In this document: in pieces, positions 33,813 to 44,345 of the stretch
Numbering within the stretch: position 1 is the first letter of the stretch
Layout of the letters: every line of letters begins with the position of its first letter
Assembly: GCA_950295325.1 (NCBI GenBank)
Contig: OX485806.1
Coordinates: 9,300,001-9,364,000 of the forward strand
Direction: 5' to 3'
DNA length: 64,000 nucleotides
Source: Polytrichum commune
Taxonomy: Eukaryota; Streptophyta; Polytrichopsida; Polytrichales; Polytrichaceae
Notes under the pieces: model-generated
The model's database searches: none
The model's input: only the letters and a program-made list of their open reading frames with translations
Told to the model about the DNA's origin: nothing
Made by a program: the position numbers and the translations under genes

Positions 33813-36800
33813 ATGATTGGCGTGGCCATGGCTGCTCTGCAAGCCAACCTGGTGCTTGCGGGGCCGCCTCGGGGCCACCCGCACCGCACCCCCGCACTCT
33901 GGGACCAGCAGCAACAGCAACAACAACATCAACCACAACAGCAGCAGCAACAACAGCAACAATTGTCTTGCACATCTTCCGCACCAGCGTCGGTGCCTAT
34001 GCCTCTGCCCGCCTCCCAGCCGGGGTGGTCCGGGTACGGCCGATTGACGGCCATTCTTGAGCCCGTGTTCGAGGCTAGGGTTAGGAGCAAAGAGAAGGAA
34101 GCGCAGGATCGCAAACGGGAGCAGGAAGAGGAAGAGGAAGAGCGAGAGCAACAGCAACATGAAGGGAATGCAGGCCACGGCCGTATCTCCTGGGAGCGAG
34201 AGCGAGGCAGCAACTCCAATTCAGAAGGAGGAGATGAAAAGACAGCAACAACAGCGTCAACAGGAGCAGCGGCAGGAGCAGGGCAGGGGTGGAGAGACGG
34301 AGCCAAGTTTTCGCGGTGGAAGAAGCAACGGGGGGCGACGGGGCAGAACAGGACGGTAATAGGGAAGCCACGGTTAGGGAAGCTGGAGTCCAAGCGAGGG
34401 GAGCCATGGCAGAGCGGGTTAACGGAGTTCGGGGAGGTTTTGTTCAATGCAATTCGCGGCACGGAGGAGGCAGAGTGTGCGAGTGTGCATTTGAGTCCTT
34501 CGGAGTCGAAGCTGACAACAAGGGAGCTGCTGGCGATTATCAAGGGGTTAGGGAATCAGAGAGCATGGGCTAAGGCGCTCCAGGTGTTCAACTGGATGAA
34601 GGGGACGGAGAAATTGAAGCCTGACAATGCGACCATTTCGGTTATGTTGAGGATTCTTGGACGGGAGTCACAGCTGTTGGCGGCGTCGAAGCTGTTTGAG
34701 AGTTTGAAAATGGAGGGTTACTCCTTGAATGTGTATGCGTACACTTCGCTTATTAGTGCGTTAGCGAGGAGCCGGAATTATAAGCAAGCGCTGGGGTTCT
34801 TTGAGCAGATGAAGGAGGAAGGGCCGCAACCGAGCCTTGTGACGTATAATGTGATCATAGATTTGTATGGTAAGAAGGGGAGGTCGTGGGATAAGATTCT
34901 GGAGCTGTTCAAGGAAATGAGAGCACAGGGAATTCGGCCTGATGAATACACATACAATACGGCGATTACTGCATGTGCGAGTGGATTCCTTTGTGAGGAA
35001 GCTAAGAAACTTTTCGCGGAAATGAAAGGTTCTAAGTTAGCACCTGATAGGGTGACGTATAATGCGCTACTGGATGTGTATGGGAAGGCAGGGTGGCACC
35101 AGGAAGCTCAAAATGTTCTAAAAGAGATGGAAATCGCAGGATGTCCACCTAACATTGTGACTTATAACGAGCTTCTTTCTGCATTTGGAAGAGCAGGGCT
35201 CTACAAAGAGGCCGCTGCGATGAAAGATACGATGATCAGTAAGGGATTTGAGCCAGATGTGTTTACTTACACCAGTCTTCTCTCAGCTTATGGGAGGGCG
35301 AGCTGTGTCAAGGAAGCCATGGATATCTACAAGCTCATGCGGAGCAAGAATTGCACACCCAATCTTTTCACATTTAACGCCTTGATAGACATGCACGGGA
35401 AGCAGAAGAATTTCAATGAGATGATGGAGATATTCGAAGATATGCAGGCAAATTTCTCAAACCATGGATTAGATACTTGTCGTTCTCCCTTTCCTTAGTA
35501 TAAACTTTCACTCTTATCCATTTGCAAAGGTGCAATTACAAGGGTTTAGGGTTTCGAGGACCAAATTGTGGATCACAAAGTTGGTTCAGTAAGGCTACCA
35601 GTTGGGACTTCCATGAAAATTATGGGGAAAATATGGCATGCTAAATGGGAAATGTTATTCAGCTTTGCAAATGGATACGATGGAACTTGACTGCATATTC
35701 AAAGATATGCAGGCAAGTTTCTTGAACTGTGGATTAGATACTCCTCGTTCTCCCTTTCCTAGGATGAACCTTCGTTCTTATCCATTTGCAAAGGTGCAAT
35801 AACTGGGGTTTAGGGTTTTGAGGACCGGACTGTAATCCACAAAGTTGGTCTACAGGGCTACCAGTTGGACTTCCATGAAAAACGTGGGCCACTCCTCTGG
35901 AGTTTCGTATGGCCTGCTTAATGGGAAATGCTATTTCTCATTTTTAGAATTGGGTTGAAGCTGCAAACTAAGAGCAGGCAATTGTTCTTCAATTCTCTGT
36001 AGATCAAGAAATTTTTGCTTCTGACCTTGCACTTTGCAACGGAGGAGCTCTCATTGCATTGGAAGGTTGTCCATTGAATTTTCACGTTAGGGGACAGGGT
36101 TTTGCAGGAATGTGATTGTGAGCCTGACATTGTGACATGGAACACTCTTTTGGGAGTTTTTGGCAAAAACAGCATGTACGAAGAAGTCTTGAAGGTATTT
36201 TTTACATGTTCCTTGTTCAGTTGTAGGCCCTGTTCTTATTAACTGGAAAACTTTTGTGTACCTAGACAAGGACTACGTGCATGAGCACATGATCTTTTTC
36301 AGCACAGTTAATAGGGCAATTTAAGACACCATGAAGCAATTATCTAGAAAAATAATGTGAAACATATGCTAGTACTTGTTCTCTTATCGTCTGCTTCCAA
36401 GGTATCTACAAAGTTGTGCTCATTTTAATACTCTAGACACTTAAATGATTGGTATGGGGTGTTTGCAGGTATTCCGAGATATGAAGAAGGCAGGTCATGA
36501 GCCAGAGAAGGCAACTTTTAACACCCTCATTGATGCTTATGGACGATGTGGGTCTTCAGAGCAGGCAATGGGTATTTATAATGGCATGTTACGGGCTGGA
36601 TGCACCCCGGATTTGGCCACTTATAACTCTTTATTGGCTGCCCTTGCAAGAGAAGGTCAATGGGAACAAGCTGAACAGGTGTTAGAAGAGTTGAAGAAAA
36701 GCAATTATAAGCCAAATGATGTTTCATATGCCTCAATATTACATTCATATGCAAATGGTGGACAAATACAAATTATGAAGTCACTAATTGAAGATCTATA

Positions 36801-38294
36801 CGGCACTCAACAACCTTTTAGCAAAATTTTATATAAGACATTTATTCTTGTGTACAGGTGCATCCCTCTTCATGTCAGCTCCTACTCTTTGACAATGAAT
36901 CTATGCATAATGATCTTGGTTCATCAAACATGTTAGTTTTCTTTCTGCTCATAGATGAATTCTTGTGTGCGGTTGGCAAGGTTGTCAGATGGTCAGGTTC
37001 ACTCATCATGGAACCTAGGTGCACTAGAATGTTGTATCTGAAACTCAACAACTTACATGACTAACCTGTACAACCCTTGTGTACAGCAAATGTGGCCTCT
37101 TTGAAGAAGCAGAGCTGGCATTCCAGGAAATGCAATGTCAAGGGCATGTACTAGATAACATCACCTTCAATGCCATGATTGCTTTGTATGGAAAAAGAGG
37201 AAGGGTGGACAAGGCTACTGAGACTTTAACGTTGATGAAGGCGACTGGATTGGCACCTGACCTTGTGACATATAACTGCATGATGAGTATGTATGGGCGT
37301 GAAGGGATGTATCGAAAAGCAGAGCAACTCTTAAGAGATATGGTTGAAACAGGAAATACTCCTGATTTGGTCTCCTACAACACTGTCATATTCTCATACA
37401 GGTCTGCACTCTCTTATCACTTCCTCAACCCTCTGGATCAGTGATCATTGGTGTCCTCCCCAGGATTCAGTAAACAATAGAGTCATCTGCTAGGAGTTTG
37501 GTACCTCTTTGAGGGACTTTTCTATTAAGAGCTGATTAGAGCATCTTGTGTCAGAGCCTAAGTTTGCAAGTGGGTGACACTCCTTGGACCTCCGCTTTCA
37601 ACTTAAAAACAATAGAGAGAACTTAGGATCTAAAACAGGGTTTAACCTAAATCTTGGTTCAGTCTACGCAAGGCTAGCTTGGCCCACTGATTCTAGTATA
37701 ACAACCTAGAAAGTTAGTTACTTATAGCCTGACCTCACTCTTTTAGCATGTTAGTTCAAGTCCTAAGAAACTCAACTTTTTCACCAACTCATCAGGAGTT
37801 TGACCCAGAGGCTTTACGGATAACTCTAATGGCTTCTCTCTTTTTCCAACAGATGTTGTCCCAACTACACAGGTCATGCAAGGGGACAGTGATATGTTCT
37901 GATAATTAAGAGTATGAAGTCACTTTAATATCTGATGATAAGTGGTGCTGATTGCAGCAAGCACGGACAAATGGATGAAGCAGCTCGAATCTTCCATGAG
38001 ATGGTCAGCAAGGGCCTTCAGCCTGATGCATTCACCTACAATAGCTTTGTGAGTTGCTATGCAAATCTGGGAATGTTTGCAGAAGCGATGGATGTAATCA
38101 AACACATGAAGAAAACTGGCTGCAGGCCAGGCGAGGTCACTTATCGCACCCTAATTGACGCATACTGCAAGTTGGGAAAGTTTTCAGAAGTGGACAGGAT
38201 CTTTCGATTTATCAAAGATTCAGACCCACATCTTGATAAGGCGGCGTATCGTAGAATAGCAGCACGGATTGATGAGTATGAGATGCGGTCTTGA
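33813..38294 (+). CDS. P-class pentatricopeptide repeat protein (five exons)
   Basis: Exons 33813-35447, 36108-36194, 36469-36857, 37087-37401 and 37958-38294 join in phase to 2763 nt, or 920 aa. Blocks such as VTYNALLDVYGKAG and PDVFTYTSLLSAYGRA repeat about every 35 residues from roughly residue 236 to 905. These are P-type PPR motifs with no E, DYW or SMR domain. P-class PPR proteins bind organelle RNA. The order of blocks follows the Arabidopsis At5g02860 type (about 820 aa, plastid-predicted). The first 230 residues are a low-complexity leader with a Gln run (CAG/CAA, about 33907-33962) and probably hold a transit peptide. The start at 33813 (MIGVAMAAL) was preferred to 33681. Intron 1 has a GC donor (ATGCAG|GCAAAT); the other three are GT-AG. 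Exon 2 supplies the expected DIVTWNTLLGVFG. Confidence 0.93.
35430..35895 (+). repeat. Tandem duplication across exon 1 end and intron 1
   Basis: The sequence from 'atattcgaagatatgcagg' at 35430 is repeated from 35695, a step of about 265 bp. It includes 'tctccctttcct', 'ttatccatttgcaaagg' and 'gggtttagggtt'. The second copy carries its own GC-type donor, CAG|GCAAGT, a better match to the donor consensus than the used one. Confidence 0.85.
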
Positions 38295-39394
38295 TGATTG
38301 TGCTATTATACTTTTCATTTTCCATTCATCTTTAGTCTGCGTGGAGTCCCTACTATCTCCAGGGAGAAGGTAATTGTTGTAATAGAAGCAACCCATTTAC
38401 AAATCAATCAAAGTTCTCGGTTTTAGGATTTGATCAGTGTCTCCTGAGAATTTGTTGGGAATTCTTTCCAGAATTAAACTCTGGATGTGGGCACAGTTGC
38501 AGCAGCCTCAATCGCATGTAATAATTAAGAATTGGGAGCAACAGATACCAGATGAAGCCCTTGATTCAGAATCACTGGGTGAGCAAATTGTGCATAAGCA
38601 ATTTCTTAATTCACATGCTAAATGTGAGGTGGATGAGGTTAAATCGATTAGTTTCCTTGATCAGACACCTGTTTTTGGCACCTAATTGGCAATACAATCA
38701 TTCTAATTTGGTGGGTGAGTAATACATGCTGATTTAGCTGCCATGTTGATGACGTTAGAATCAAACTGTGCCATCATCCTTACATGGAAACTAACCCTAA
38801 GCCTCCAACTGACAGCAAGGAATGGATAGTGCCATGACACACATGTCCCCGATTTTGAGTGCAAAAGTGAGGAGGCGTTCGTCTCAAAATGAGCAGTTGT
38901 AGCATTGGTAATGTGTTTAGACCAACTTTTGGCTTCAAAAATTCACAGTATTTTCAATTGAAGGAATAAAATTACCGAAAACATTGCCGTCCTCCTTGTT
39001 TCCATCTTCCTACACGGGAAAAATTTACACAGCCACATACTTCTCCAAACTTGGGGCAGAATCTCTTAAGCGATCGGTTTTGAAGGAATGATTGGAATTT
39101 CATGATCTTGGGCAAAGAAATTCATGCACTGCCACACGGCCCGATTAGAAGGCTCCGAGTGTAAGCTGAGTGAAACATAAATTACAAGTTTTATGTTGGC
39201 AGGTGACTCACCCTCCCAATATGAGACATTTATTCTCTTGATTGACAACAAAGACTAACTTACTACACGTAGTCGTCGGATGGCATCACAAGTTTATATT
39301 CTGATTGGGCCAATTGTGAGTCATCGTGGCACATGGATATCCGAGATCTTACTACCTACGATGGGGTTAATCAATTACGAAGTTCATTCAAGGG
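38295..39394. other. 3' flank of PPR gene, gene-free
   Basis: The first few hundred bases are probably 3' UTR. A frame at 38437-38685 has no recognisable domain and is not called. Confidence 0.4.
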
Positions 39395-39531
39395 CATCCA
39401 TAACATTATTCAGATCTATAACAATGTTCTATGGGACTGACATTATTCCACATAATATTCTTCATATTAAGACTGAATATGGGGAATATTCTGTGGAATG
39501 TTGTCCATCCCATATAACATTGTTATGGATG
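39395..39531. mobile_element. Foldback MITE (137 bp)
   Basis: It ends in CATCCATAAC and its inverse. Positions 39413-39472 pair with 39473-39531 along most of their length (for example 'taacaatgttctatggga' with 'tcccatataacattgtta'). The whole element can therefore fold into one long hairpin. Confidence 0.8.
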
Positions 39532-42196
39532 TGAATCATGTTATGTCAAATGCTAATGTAGCTTAATAATAATAGCAACATATTTTCACACGTCACCTGA
39601 GGGCACTTCAAACGTGATCATTGCGTTCTAAGATCTCTCATTGGTCGAAAAGGCCGAGACCGTCCAAGTTCACTTCACACTAGTAGGTAGAGGGCTAAGG
39701 GCCCAAAGAAATTATCACGCATGAAAAGTCTACGTGGATTCTTATATGGCATACCATGTTAATGTTACGGCCTTTTGATGAGAATCAAAAGGGCCCTCAC
39801 ATTTGCACAGTCACAACAACTTGGTCAATGCATGAAGTGGCCATGAGTGACGGTGCTAGTAAGGCATCTTCAATTCAAGGTAGATTAGTTGTGTTTTTTT
39901 TTTTGGTGGATTGGATGGATTTTCATATTGACGTATCCAATAGGAAGTCGTCCCAACATTGGCTTCATCCACAAACCACTCCCATGACTTGAGGAGCCAA
40001 TTAGTCAGGCCATAGTGACATTCGGTTCTCTATGTCTTTCGGTGGGATGAGGGAGAGGACACATGATTGTAGCAAAAGGGTTACAATAGTGGTGACTAGT
40101 GGTGATTGATAGATGGTGATTGATAGATGGAGGTCACATTCCCAAAGTCCTAGATGAGTTTCAACGTAATACACATGTCAAAAAGGAACTCCATACTACG
40201 TTCTCGTATTTACTTGGAATGATTATGTTTTGCTCAACAATACAAGGAAATCATATGATATAATTAAGATCATATTGCCCAAAATCGTAATATATGGTTC
40301 GAATAAATGAACACCATTATGAAATTTCAGGGGGATTTGGGTTGTCCACACCCACTAAAGGGGGAAGGGATAAAAAATGTGCCATGTGGATTTGTTGTTG
40401 ACTCATCCACCATAACAATATATGAGGAGTGTTGGGGCACATAAGTGTGGGCCGATGAGGTGGACATAGTTACTTGTCCAACAATGTGATTGGACGGCGG
40501 GGGGAGGGGGTGTTTCTTTTTTGGAGTTGACAAGCTGAGTTGTGGTGGATGACTAAATGTGGGGATGGACACTCATGTTAAGTGGTTGCGGGGATTGGCT
40601 ATGGTTGGTCGCCAATCTTAGGTATATTGGTTGGTTCTTTCCTCATGCATGGTACTCAACCCCATCCCATTTGTCCAAGATAAGAGGTATTAAGAAGAGT
40701 TACAAGTAGTTAGCAAGATTACCACTAGGGGTTACAAGTAGTTGATTGGGTTGCCACCTCGGGGGGTTCACTAGCGAAAATCGTAGAACAACGTGCGATA
40801 AAAAATAGGGTCTAATATATTCATTCTAGATAAATTTTGTAAAAAACTTACATATAATATAGGGGGTTTTAAAATAGTGAAAAAGGATTACATGTAGAAT
40901 ACCATCACATGTAAAATACCATCACATGTAAAATACCATCACATGTAAAATACCATCACACCTTTATTTTGAAAAATACCATACCTTATAATCTTTTCTG
41001 CAAGGTAAATAGCCCCCCAATAAATAGGTCCCGAACGCACGTGTATGCAAAATACAAGAGGGAGTGAACCCCCCGAGGTTGCCACTAATCCATTTTTAAT
41101 CACTCGGCTACATAATAGCCTAGTTGAGTGCACCCTTGAGGCTTCGTAATACTAGTTTTGAGATGCCTCAAAGAATCAAAGCGATGACTTATACAAAAGA
41201 ATACACTAGAATATTATGCACAATTGGTCTAGTTCTTTCACTCTTCGATGTTTGCATGTGTTGTGGAAATTGTTGAGAGTGTTGTGCTTGCACATTTAAG
41301 TCTCTGGTAGAGTCTTGTAAATGTGAAAGTGATATTGTTACTTCAACCTTTCAGAGTAATAGGTGTTGGTGACGTCTCAATCTCCATGTGTTTTTTCTTT
41401 CCTAAAATATTTATGAGGGGTGTATGCCATATCAATAGAATGCCCAATATACAATATCCTAGCAAAAGTGGGACAGTTCTTATCTTTTTCTTCCAATACC
41501 CAAGTCACTACATGACCTTTGTTACTCTTAACAATGAATTGTTGAAATGGTAGTTGCCCACCTTTACTCATTGGATATTCAAGTTACCTTTGTGGTAAAA
41601 TATTAGTGAAATGGGACATAAATTCACTTGGGAACATGCTTGAGAGCGTGCTTGGGATCGTGTTTGAGACGTGCATAACTATGGATAATGAAGTAGTATA
41701 GTCAATTGAGACATGCCGTATGTGCAACATGTGCACTGAATACTCGTGAATAATATCACATTTGTAATGGATTCATAATGACTTATACATATGAATACAC
41801 AATATGACATGTCTAAGCACTACACATATTTTAATATAATATATTTAGAACATCTTCGTCTTATTGAATGGCCATATCATTCTCATCTTCATTTGTGCTA
41901 AAAACTACAATCACTTGATGACTACTTAAAACCGCGACCTCGTTTAATTTTGGATCAATTGATGTTGTATCTTTGTCTAACAATCAACGTTTGAATTTCT
42001 TGGACCAAAAACCTCCAAAAGAAAGAAACTCGGAGCTTGCTCAAACAACACATGCATCCGACACCCAAAGACTGCAACCAGAAGGTTTGGAAGGCTTGAT
42101 TACATTTAATCACGCTTAATTGGTTTGAATGCGTATGAATACTTGTGAAAGTACAAGACAATACCTATACTACCATTGAATATACACACTATTGTT
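39532..42196. other. Gene-free stretch with a 17-bp tandem repeat
   Basis: At 40890-40960 the unit 'accatcacatgtaaaat' occurs three times exactly, plus partial units on both sides. No gene is visible in the remainder. Confidence 0.6.
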
Positions 42197-42790
42197 TTTG
42201 GGGGTGTTTTTTGCTTTGGGCTTCACCCGAGCTCCATTGGCTCCTATTGTTGAGCTTCAATGGCATACTTTTGAGCTTCATTGGCTCTTGTTTTGGGGGG
42301 TGTTTTGCTTTGGGCTTCACCCCAGCTCCATTGGCTCATATTGTTGAGCTTCAATGGCATATATTTGAGCTTCATTGGCTCTTGTTTTGGCAGGTGTTTT
42401 GCTTTGGGCTTCACCCGAGCTCCATCGGCTCATATTGCTGAGCTTCAATGGCATAATTTTGAGCTTCATTGGCTCTTGTTTTGGCGGGTGTTTTGCTTTG
42501 GGCTTCACCCGAGCTCCATCGGCTCACATTGTTGAGCTTCAATGGCATATATTTGAGCTTCATTGGCTCTTGTTCTATCGGGTGTTTTGCTTTGGGCTTC
42601 ACCCGAGAGCTCCATTGGCTCGTACTGTTGTGCTTCAATGGCATATATTTGAGCTTCTTTGGCTCTTAGGCCTTGAGCGCGTCTTTTGTGCACGTCAAGA
42701 CGTTGTTGCCGAGCTTCAATGGCATATATTTGAGCTTCTTTGGCTCTTACGCCTTGAGCGCGTCTTTTGTGCGCGTCAAGACGTTGTTGC
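42197..42790. repeat. 94-bp tandem array grading into 81-bp units
   Basis: 'agctccattggctc' and its variants recur at 42230, 42324, 42418, 42512 and 42608, steps of 94, 94, 94 and 96 bp. From about 42640 an 81-bp unit takes over ('ggcatatatttgagcttcttt' at 42640 and 42721). The 81-bp unit preserves reading frame; the 94-bp unit does not. Confidence 0.9.
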
Positions 42791-43191
42791 TGAGCTTCGG
42801 CAGCTCTTTGGACTTTGGCTTGCTTCGCGGCTTTTGCCTTGGCGAGCAAGCTGGCCATGCTAGGAGCGTGGCCTCGCTCCATGGGAATGGAGCTTCCATA
42901 GAATTCTCGCTCTGGAGTGGGATCCGATGCCACCTCCGCCACCAATCGGAGGCACGGCAAGCGTTCCTCTTTGCAACTCATTTCGAGCGAGCTGGTTTTA
43001 TGTGTGGTTCCAAATGTAGTAGGGCGAGGCAAGTCAGGGCGCAAGGATTTCAACCCGACACCTCGTGGGTTGTTGAGGAAGTGCCTTTCTGTTGCCTCTC
43101 CTTGAGAACCACGCCCACGGTATTCAATGGGTGTATGTGTAGGGCGAATATCACAGAGACCTTGCAGCTGCGGTGACAAGGCCACCCCCAT
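42505..43191 (-). CDS. Unrecognised ORF with Ala/Gln-rich repeats (doubtful gene)
   Basis: A 228-aa frame on the reverse strand. The first 110 residues are non-repetitive and no family is recognised. The rest is charged, Ala/Gln/Lys/Arg-rich and helix-prone, with KRRAQGVRAKEAQIYAIEA repeated at 27 residues (the 81-bp unit). It then runs into the 94-bp array, where the frame rotates by one base per unit and ends. The stretch from 42800 to 43190 is GC-richer than its surroundings. It could be a fragment of a real coiled-coil gene whose end was overwritten by repeat expansion, or pure chance. No splice sites were identified. Confidence 0.3.
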   Translation of the reverse strand: MGVALSPQLQGLCDIRPTHTPIEYRGRGSQGEATERHFLNNPRGVGLKSLRPDLPRPTTFGTTHKTSSLEMSCKEERLPCLRLVAEVASDPTPEREFYGSSIPMERGHAPSMASLLAKAKAAKQAKVQRAAEAQQQRLDAHKRRAQGVRAKEAQIYAIEARQQRLDVHKRRAQGLRAKEAQIYAIEAQQYEPMELSGEAQSKTPDRTRANEAQIYAIEAQQCEPMELG

Positions 43192-43275
43192 GAGCTTCTC
43201 TTCATTACCCTCATTTGTTCTTGAATTTTCTTATAAAGAATTCACAAAGAAAGCAGTTCCATGCATGTCGCGTAT

Positions 43276-43557
43276 GATCACAACAACTCTGCCGCACAAT
43301 GCTACGATGAGCGAGAGAGAGACACAGATAGATCACAACAACTCTGCCGCACAATGCTACGATGAGCGAGAGAGAGACACAGATAGATCACAACAACTCT
43401 GCCGCACAATGCTACGATGAGCAGAGAGAGACAGATAGATCACAACAACTCTGCCGCACAATGCTACGATGAGCGAGAGAGAGACACAGATAGATCACAA
43501 CAACTCTGCCGCACAATGCTACGATGAGCGAGAGAGAGACATAGATAGATGAGCGAG
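43276..43557. repeat. 55-bp minisatellite, five units
   Basis: Starts of 'gatcacaacaactctgccg' fall at 43276, 43331, 43386, 43438 and 43493. One unit is 52 bp and the others are 55 bp. The inner 'gagcgagagagagac' is itself a short GA repeat. A looser echo of the unit's end continues to about 43720. Confidence 0.93.
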
Positions 43558-43980
43558 AGAGACACGGATAAATGCTTCACTGCGATGAGCGACAGACCCA
43601 GACAAGTGCTTCTGGGCTTAAGGCTCTCCTCACACAACCTGCAAAACATATATGCCGCACCACCGCTGATGAGCGAGAGAGAGAGACACGGGAAAATGCT
43701 TCTGCGCTTAAGCCTTTTTTCACTTTATGGGCCACTCGTTGGTGGCTTCTGTAACCTAGGACTACTCGGATTCATCTGAGCCCTCTATACACATCTGACG
43801 GTTCAGATGTCATCTCTGTCACAACGTGGGCCCTATCAAGTGGTAGTCAGGTACCTTGGGTCCCAAACCTAACCAGATATCCACAGAATAAAGATGACGT
43901 ATCTCAACTCTCGTAGATATGACGATACCATATTCGTAGATATATGGATCTATGACACACTATGGTTGTCAGGTAGAGGG

Positions 43981-44345
43981 GTCTTAAATGGTTATTTTTT
44001 GCCAACTGGCTCACCTCTTCTCCTAGGGTATGAAAACACACTATTCTATGATCATGGTTGGCAATTGCAAACCAATGCCATCGCCACTTTCCTCATAATT
44101 TTCGGACCTCGCATGAATATCTCGTTCATTATCCAACTCAAGACATTCGTGCTTGTTAAATGGTCATAGAGCTTCCCCCAATTATGTTGATTGTTCAACC
44201 TAGACTAGTTATCAAAAAATTGAGCACGTCGTCCAGTTTATTTTAATCACATGTCTTTTTGGTATCCATTCTTGCAGTTAGACTTCACCACTCATCATTG
44301 AATACAGGTGTCCCATCATCAAGACGACAAATGAATTAGGCACGT
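43981..44345 (+). mobile_element. Family A element
   Basis: It starts 'ggtcttaaatggttattttt', continues with 'cctagggtatgaaaacac', 'tcctcataattttcgg' and 'cacatgtctttttggt', and ends 'caggtgtcccatcatcaaga'. Length and word order match the reference copy at 25414. A further partial copy lies at about 44560-44870. Confidence 0.7.

Noticed and set aside
33666..34178. Reverse-strand frames rich in Leu, Pro and Ser across PPR exon 1
   Set aside because: Shadows of GGA, CAG and CAA repeats in the PPR gene's 5' part.
38437..38685. 82-aa frame downstream of the PPR stop codon
   Set aside because: No domain, no splice link to the PPR gene and no homologue recognised; more likely 3' UTR or spacer.
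42145..42863. Leu/Phe-rich + strand frames across the 94-bp array
   Set aside because: The frame changes with each 94-bp unit, so no stable protein is encoded; the hydrophobic look comes from 'ttg' and 'ctt' words.
43276..43557. Possible CRISPR-like array
   Set aside because: Units are contiguous without unique spacers, so this is a minisatellite in a plant genome.
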